Source: Planctomycetota bacterium
GTDB taxonomy: Bacteria; Planctomycetota; UBA1135; UBA2386
Direction of reading: 5' to 3'
Assembly: GCA_014192625.1 (NCBI GenBank)
Contig: BJHM01000023.1
Span: 1 to 64,000 of the forward strand
DNA length: 64,000 nt
Shown: piece by piece, positions 60,771-64,000 of the stretch
Numbering within the stretch: position 1 is the first letter of the stretch
Layout of the letters: each line of letters begins with the position of its first letter
Position numbers and translations under genes: made by a program
The notes under the pieces: model-generated
Database searches by the model: none
What the model was told of the DNA's origin: nothing
Seen by the model: only the letters and a program-made list of their open reading frames with translations

Positions 60771-63251
60771 TCAGGTATGCATTGCGGCTGTTTTTGCCAC
60801 GGTGGCCTGGTTGGACTGGCGGTAATCTTCCAGGCTAAAGCTGTCGACCGCGAGTGCTTCTGCGCGCGCGATTTCGGCATCCCGCGCAAGTTTACGTTCG
60901 GCTTCGGTGAGGATCCCGCGCTCGCATGCCTGGTCGAGCAACTGATCGGCCCGCGCCTTTGGCAGCTTGCCAGATTTGATTCCTTCGCGCAGTTTCTTGT
61001 GCACTGGCTCGACGTCGACGCACAGTTGCAACGCGCGTTCCAAGCGCCCCAGCGCGGAGGCCGGATCGGTGGGGACGTGGACCATCGGGGTCATTCGATC
61101 CCGTTGTTCGCCAGGTTGCAGCAACGTGCGCGCGACCTTGCCACCGAGTTTGTCATTTGGCCCATGGCCAATGCTGTTGATTCTTGTTAGCCAACTGACT
61201 GGTCCGCGTAAGAACCATGTCATGAAGGGCAACTCGAGGTTCTGGTGCAGGCCTTCAAATGCGCCCTGGATGCGGCTGAACGCGTGCTCCATGGACCAGC
61301 GCATGAGCGGCAGGTCTTCAGGTTTACGGCCTTCGGCCTCGAACCTTCGCAGCACCGCCGTGCCGAGATAAAGCCAGGTGAATGCGTCCGCAAATCGGCC
61401 GGTGAGCTTCTCCTTGCGCTTTAGGTCTCCGCCAAGGGTTCCCATTGCGACATCTGCCCACAGCGCAAACCGCGCCGATGCCCAGCTCAGGCGACGCCAG
61501 TAGGGAGCTGCTGGGCCGCGAACCGGTGAGCTGGCGAGGCGGCCGCGCGTCAGCGACAGCACTGCAGCGCGAACTGCATTGCGCGCGACGTGGCCGATAT
61601 GGCCCCAGAATGCGCGGTCGAAGCGCACGCAATCGTTGTTGGCGAGCGCCTCGATCTCTTGGTAGGCATAAGGGTGACAGCGGATCGCGCCCTGACCAAA
61701 GATCATCAGCGTGCGCGTCAAGATGTTTGCGCCTTCGACCGTGATGCAGATCGGCGTGCCGATGTAGCCATGCGCGATCACGTTGCGAGGGCCGCGTGAG
61801 ATTGCAGCGCCTGCCATGATGTCCATGCCGTCGTTGACGATCTGGCGCCATAGCTCAGTGCTGCTCCACTTGGCAATCGCGGTGACCACTGCAGGCTTGG
61901 CACCGCCGTCAAGCGCGCCGCAGGTGTAGCGACGCGCGGCTTCGAGCACGTAGTTGAAGCCAGCGATTCGCGCGAGCGGTTCTTCGATGCCTTCAAACTT
62001 GCCGATGGCAATGCCAAACTGCTGCCGAACTGCAGCGTATGCGCCGACTGCGCGCGCCGTCATTTGCGCCCCGCCCGCTGAAGTCGCGGGCAGCGAGATG
62101 CCGCGGCCTGCCGCGAGACATTCCATCAACATGCGCCAACCTTGGCCGATGCCAGCGATGCCGCCGATGACAGCATCTTCCAACACGACGATGACGTCTT
62201 TGCCTTGCGTTGGGCAGTTGTAGAACGGCACGCCGAGCGGATCGTGGCGACGACCCAGGGTGACACCTTGGGCCTTCGACGGGATCAACGCACACGTGAT
62301 GCCTGGGAAGTGGCCCTTGCCAAGTAGGTTCTCAGGATCGTGCAGTTGAAAGGCCATGCCAAGCACGGTGGCAATTGCCGCCAGCGTGATGTAGCGCTTG
62401 TTCCACTGCAGTCGCAGCATCAAGCGGCCGTCTTCGCCGCGAAATACCACGCCGGAAGCCTGGATCGCGCCGGCGTCGCTGCCTGCACCAGGCTCGGTCA
62501 GCGCAAAGCACGGGATTTCTTCGCCACAGGCGAGTGCCGGCAGCCAGCGCTGCTTCTGCTCAGTTGTGCCATAGTGAATCAAGAGCTCGGCAGGTCCGAG
62601 CGAGTTGGGGACCATCACGGTGATGGCCAATGGCAATGAGCGCGAAGTCAGCTTGGTGACGACGGCGCTGTTGCACGAGGCGGACAGCCCTAGGCCGCCG
62701 TATTCCTTCGGGATGATCATGCCGAAGAAGCGTTCACGCTTGAGGTAGTCCCAAACGATGGTGGGCAGATCACGTTCCTGCCACACACGCCAGTCGTCGG
62801 TGAGTTCACAGGCGCGAGCCACTGGGCCATCGAGGAACGCGCGTTCTTCCGTGGTGAGACCAGGATACTCGGCGGTCGCTAGGCGCTCGAGGTTGGGCTT
62901 GCCGGAAAACAGTTCGCCATCGAGCCATACCGTGCCGGCAGCGATCGCGGTGCGCTCGGTTTCGCTGATCTGCGGCAGGAAGCCGCCGTTGCGCAGCACT
63001 GCCAAAATGCGCGCGCTGAGCAATCGACGCCGAATCGGCGGCAGCACGATCAGGGCTTCCAACGGCAGCACCACACACCAGAGCCACGTTGGTGACCCCA
63101 ATGCCCACATGGTGGCAAGGGTCACAAGCGCGAACTGCCAGAGGCGTACTCCGAGGTAGATGGGCGTCAGCAAGATCGCCGAAGCGACAAGCCAGCTGAG
63201 CCAAGATGGCGCCAATGAAAGCGCCCCGAAGGTTGAGTTAATCCAGTCCAT
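60771..63251 (-). CDS. fadE: Acyl-CoA dehydrogenase FadE
   Basis: An 826-residue membrane-bound acyl-CoA dehydrogenase, the length of E. coli FadE. The N-terminus has two or three hydrophobic segments (WLSWLVASAILLTPIYLGVRLWQFALVTLATMW). The dehydrogenase core shows GMIIPKEYGGLGLSASCNS, ACGEEIPCFALTEPGAGSDAGAI, GISLPATSAGGAQMTARAV and TVEGANILTRTLMIFGQGAI near the catalytic base. The C-terminal DUF1974-like extension ends with TMGTLGGDLKRKEKLTGRFAD and the DQACERGILTEAE helix. It carries out the first step of fatty acid beta-oxidation. Confidence 0.94.
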   Translation of the reverse strand: MDWINSTFGALSLAPSWLSWLVASAILLTPIYLGVRLWQFALVTLATMWALGSPTWLWCVVLPLEALIVLPPIRRRLLSARILAVLRNGGFLPQISETERTAIAAGTVWLDGELFSGKPNLERLATAEYPGLTTEERAFLDGPVARACELTDDWRVWQERDLPTIVWDYLKRERFFGMIIPKEYGGLGLSASCNSAVVTKLTSRSLPLAITVMVPNSLGPAELLIHYGTTEQKQRWLPALACGEEIPCFALTEPGAGSDAGAIQASGVVFRGEDGRLMLRLQWNKRYITLAAIATVLGMAFQLHDPENLLGKGHFPGITCALIPSKAQGVTLGRRHDPLGVPFYNCPTQGKDVIVVLEDAVIGGIAGIGQGWRMLMECLAAGRGISLPATSAGGAQMTARAVGAYAAVRQQFGIAIGKFEGIEEPLARIAGFNYVLEAARRYTCGALDGGAKPAVVTAIAKWSSTELWRQIVNDGMDIMAGAAISRGPRNVIAHGYIGTPICITVEGANILTRTLMIFGQGAIRCHPYAYQEIEALANNDCVRFDRAFWGHIGHVARNAVRAAVLSLTRGRLASSPVRGPAAPYWRRLSWASARFALWADVAMGTLGGDLKRKEKLTGRFADAFTWLYLGTAVLRRFEAEGRKPEDLPLMRWSMEHAFSRIQGAFEGLHQNLELPFMTWFLRGPVSWLTRINSIGHGPNDKLGGKVARTLLQPGEQRDRMTPMVHVPTDPASALGRLERALQLCVDVEPVHKKLREGIKSGKLPKARADQLLDQACERGILTEAERKLARDAEIARAEALAVDSFSLEDYRQSNQATVAKTAAMHT

Positions 63252-63609
63252 CCGGTTGTGCCGTTACGAGTCTGGTGTCGACCAAAAGGACTCAATGGCT
63301 TTTGGCAGTTCCTGCAATACCTAGTATCGCGATCGCGGTTGGCAACCGCTGGAGCCGGTGGCACCGTGATCCGGTTGGCGATTGGTGCTACGAAAAGCAG
63401 CCCGTCAACTCGAAGCGGGATAAGCGAAAGTAACGGCTACGCAGGTCAGCAATACTGCGGCGGCCGACTACGGTGCCAGCTGGTTGCAGACTGCCATTTT
63501 GCTGCAATCGCAAGCAACTCGGCCTCGCGATGTAGGCTGCCGATCAGCGGCAGCACGATCGGCCGAGCACCAGCTTTGCGCTTGTGCCAATCGGCAGCAC
63601 GCATGCCAG
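63252..63609. other. Divergent intergenic region
   Basis: About 358 bases between the fadE start and the likely start of the gene that runs off the window end. The plus frame of that gene is open back to 63424, so its start could lie further upstream. No other gene or repeat seen. Confidence 0.4.
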
Positions 63610-64000
63610 GTGCCCATTAAGATTGCTGCAGATCCAATCAGATCCGCCTTTTGGTTGGCGCCACCAGCACGCGAGTTCGTCGATCGTGGCGAACGCGATG
63701 TCAGTGTCCTGCTTGGCGGTTGGCAACTCGCGCGTTTGCCCAGCAGCGGAACCATTTGGGATTGGCCGCAACATGTCTGGCAAGAGTGGTTCGAAATGCC
63801 AGCTGGGCGGCAAGGTGAGCAGGATCCTTTTTTCGCGAAGGCCTGCGCAGTTTTTGCGCAAGGTGATGAGCTCCGCCGTTGCCGGTTAGCGTTTGGCATC
63901 GTTGAACTGCAGGCCCTCGAGCCGTGCGGCGGCAGCAAAACTATCTTGCTCTTCGCCGCGCCCCGGTGTGTGAGGCAGTGCGAAAGGCAACGGCAGGGTC
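63610..64000 (+). CDS. Partial gene of unknown function, cut by window end
   Basis: An open plus-strand frame of at least 130 codons with no stop before the end of the window. From the GTG at 63610 it encodes an acidic, tryptophan-rich protein: IKIAADPIRSAFWLAPPARE, VSVLLGGWQLARLPSSGTIWDWPQHVWQEWFEM, LRRCRLAFGIVELQALEPCGGS. No family recognised. The frame has GC-rich third positions like neighbouring genes, while the overlapping minus-strand frames are Cys/Arg/Ser-rich and look like shadows. The start is uncertain. Confidence 0.5.
   Translation, partial: MPIKIAADPIRSAFWLAPPAREFVDRGERDVSVLLGGWQLARLPSSGTIWDWPQHVWQEWFEMPAGRQGEQDPFFAKACAVFAQGDELRRCRLAFGIVELQALEPCGGSKTILLFAAPRCVRQCERQRQG

Noticed and set aside
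63468-63938. Minus-strand 156-codon frame and an overlapping 105-codon frame at the window end
   Set aside because: Cys, Ser and Arg-rich composition points to shadows; a plus-strand frame running off the edge looks more like protein.

Overview
The window is 64 kb of GC-rich, densely packed bacterial DNA with about 42 genes on both strands and no rRNA or tRNA gene that I could recognise. The large secreted proteins with a shared C-terminal module, the secreted peptidases, the GH95 fucosidase and the thioredoxin-like envelope proteins suggest a marine or freshwater member of Planctomycetota. That placement is an inference from protein style, not from a marker gene.

Layout. 1-8.1 kb: methyltransferase, ATP-grasp ligase, acyl-CoA dehydrogenase (minus), AhpC peroxiredoxin and a GT9 glycosyltransferase (plus), and a prolyl oligopeptidase lipoprotein. 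9.1-16.6 kb: a divergent peptidoglycan-salvage island. NamZ exo-muramidase and a sodium:solute symporter lie on the minus strand; MurQ, NagB and a NagZ/serine-hydrolase fusion lie on the plus strand. Together they would release MurNAc and GlcNAc from cell-wall fragments, import them and feed them to glycolysis. No MurNAc kinase is visible. 16.6-20.8 kb: secreted proteins, including a tandem pair of paralogues. 21.6-32.5 kb: a MoaD-MoaE fusion, leucyl aminopeptidase, acetyl-CoA synthetase, a 2OG-Fe oxygenase, an M24 aminopeptidase, GTP cyclohydrolase I, an orphan KaiC-like ATPase, a degenerate histidine phosphatase and a MATE exporter. 32.5-39.4 kb: a repeat-rich translesion-synthesis region with a Y-family polymerase, a minisatellite abutting a ribosomal protein L14 fragment, LysE, and DnaE2 carrying an in-frame minisatellite and followed by a 17-nt tandem array. 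39.4-50 kb: DCC protein, GH95 fucosidase, a TlpA-like protein, a four-gene sugar-acid operon and a transglutaminase-like/esterase protein. 50-64 kb: MFS transporter, an HMA-domain protein, a DUF885 peptidase, an Nth-like protein, a second TlpA-like protein, a PPC-domain secreted protein, a destabilase-type lysozyme homologue, a CorC-family protein and FadE.

The main result is selenocysteine. Three genes are interrupted by in-frame TGA codons exactly where a redox or metal-binding cysteine is expected. Two TlpA-like paralogues read W-TGA-G-P-C at 42896-44197 and 55120-56265. A secreted two-domain HMA protein at 51410-51985 has TGA at the first cysteine position of both domains. Each TGA is followed by a hairpin with a G-containing loop at SECIS-like distance, and the two TlpA copies keep the same GGUC loop at the same distance. 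These genes look like short unrelated fragments if TGA is read only as stop. No selA, selB, selD or tRNA-Sec gene is in the window, so the machinery must lie elsewhere if this reading is right.
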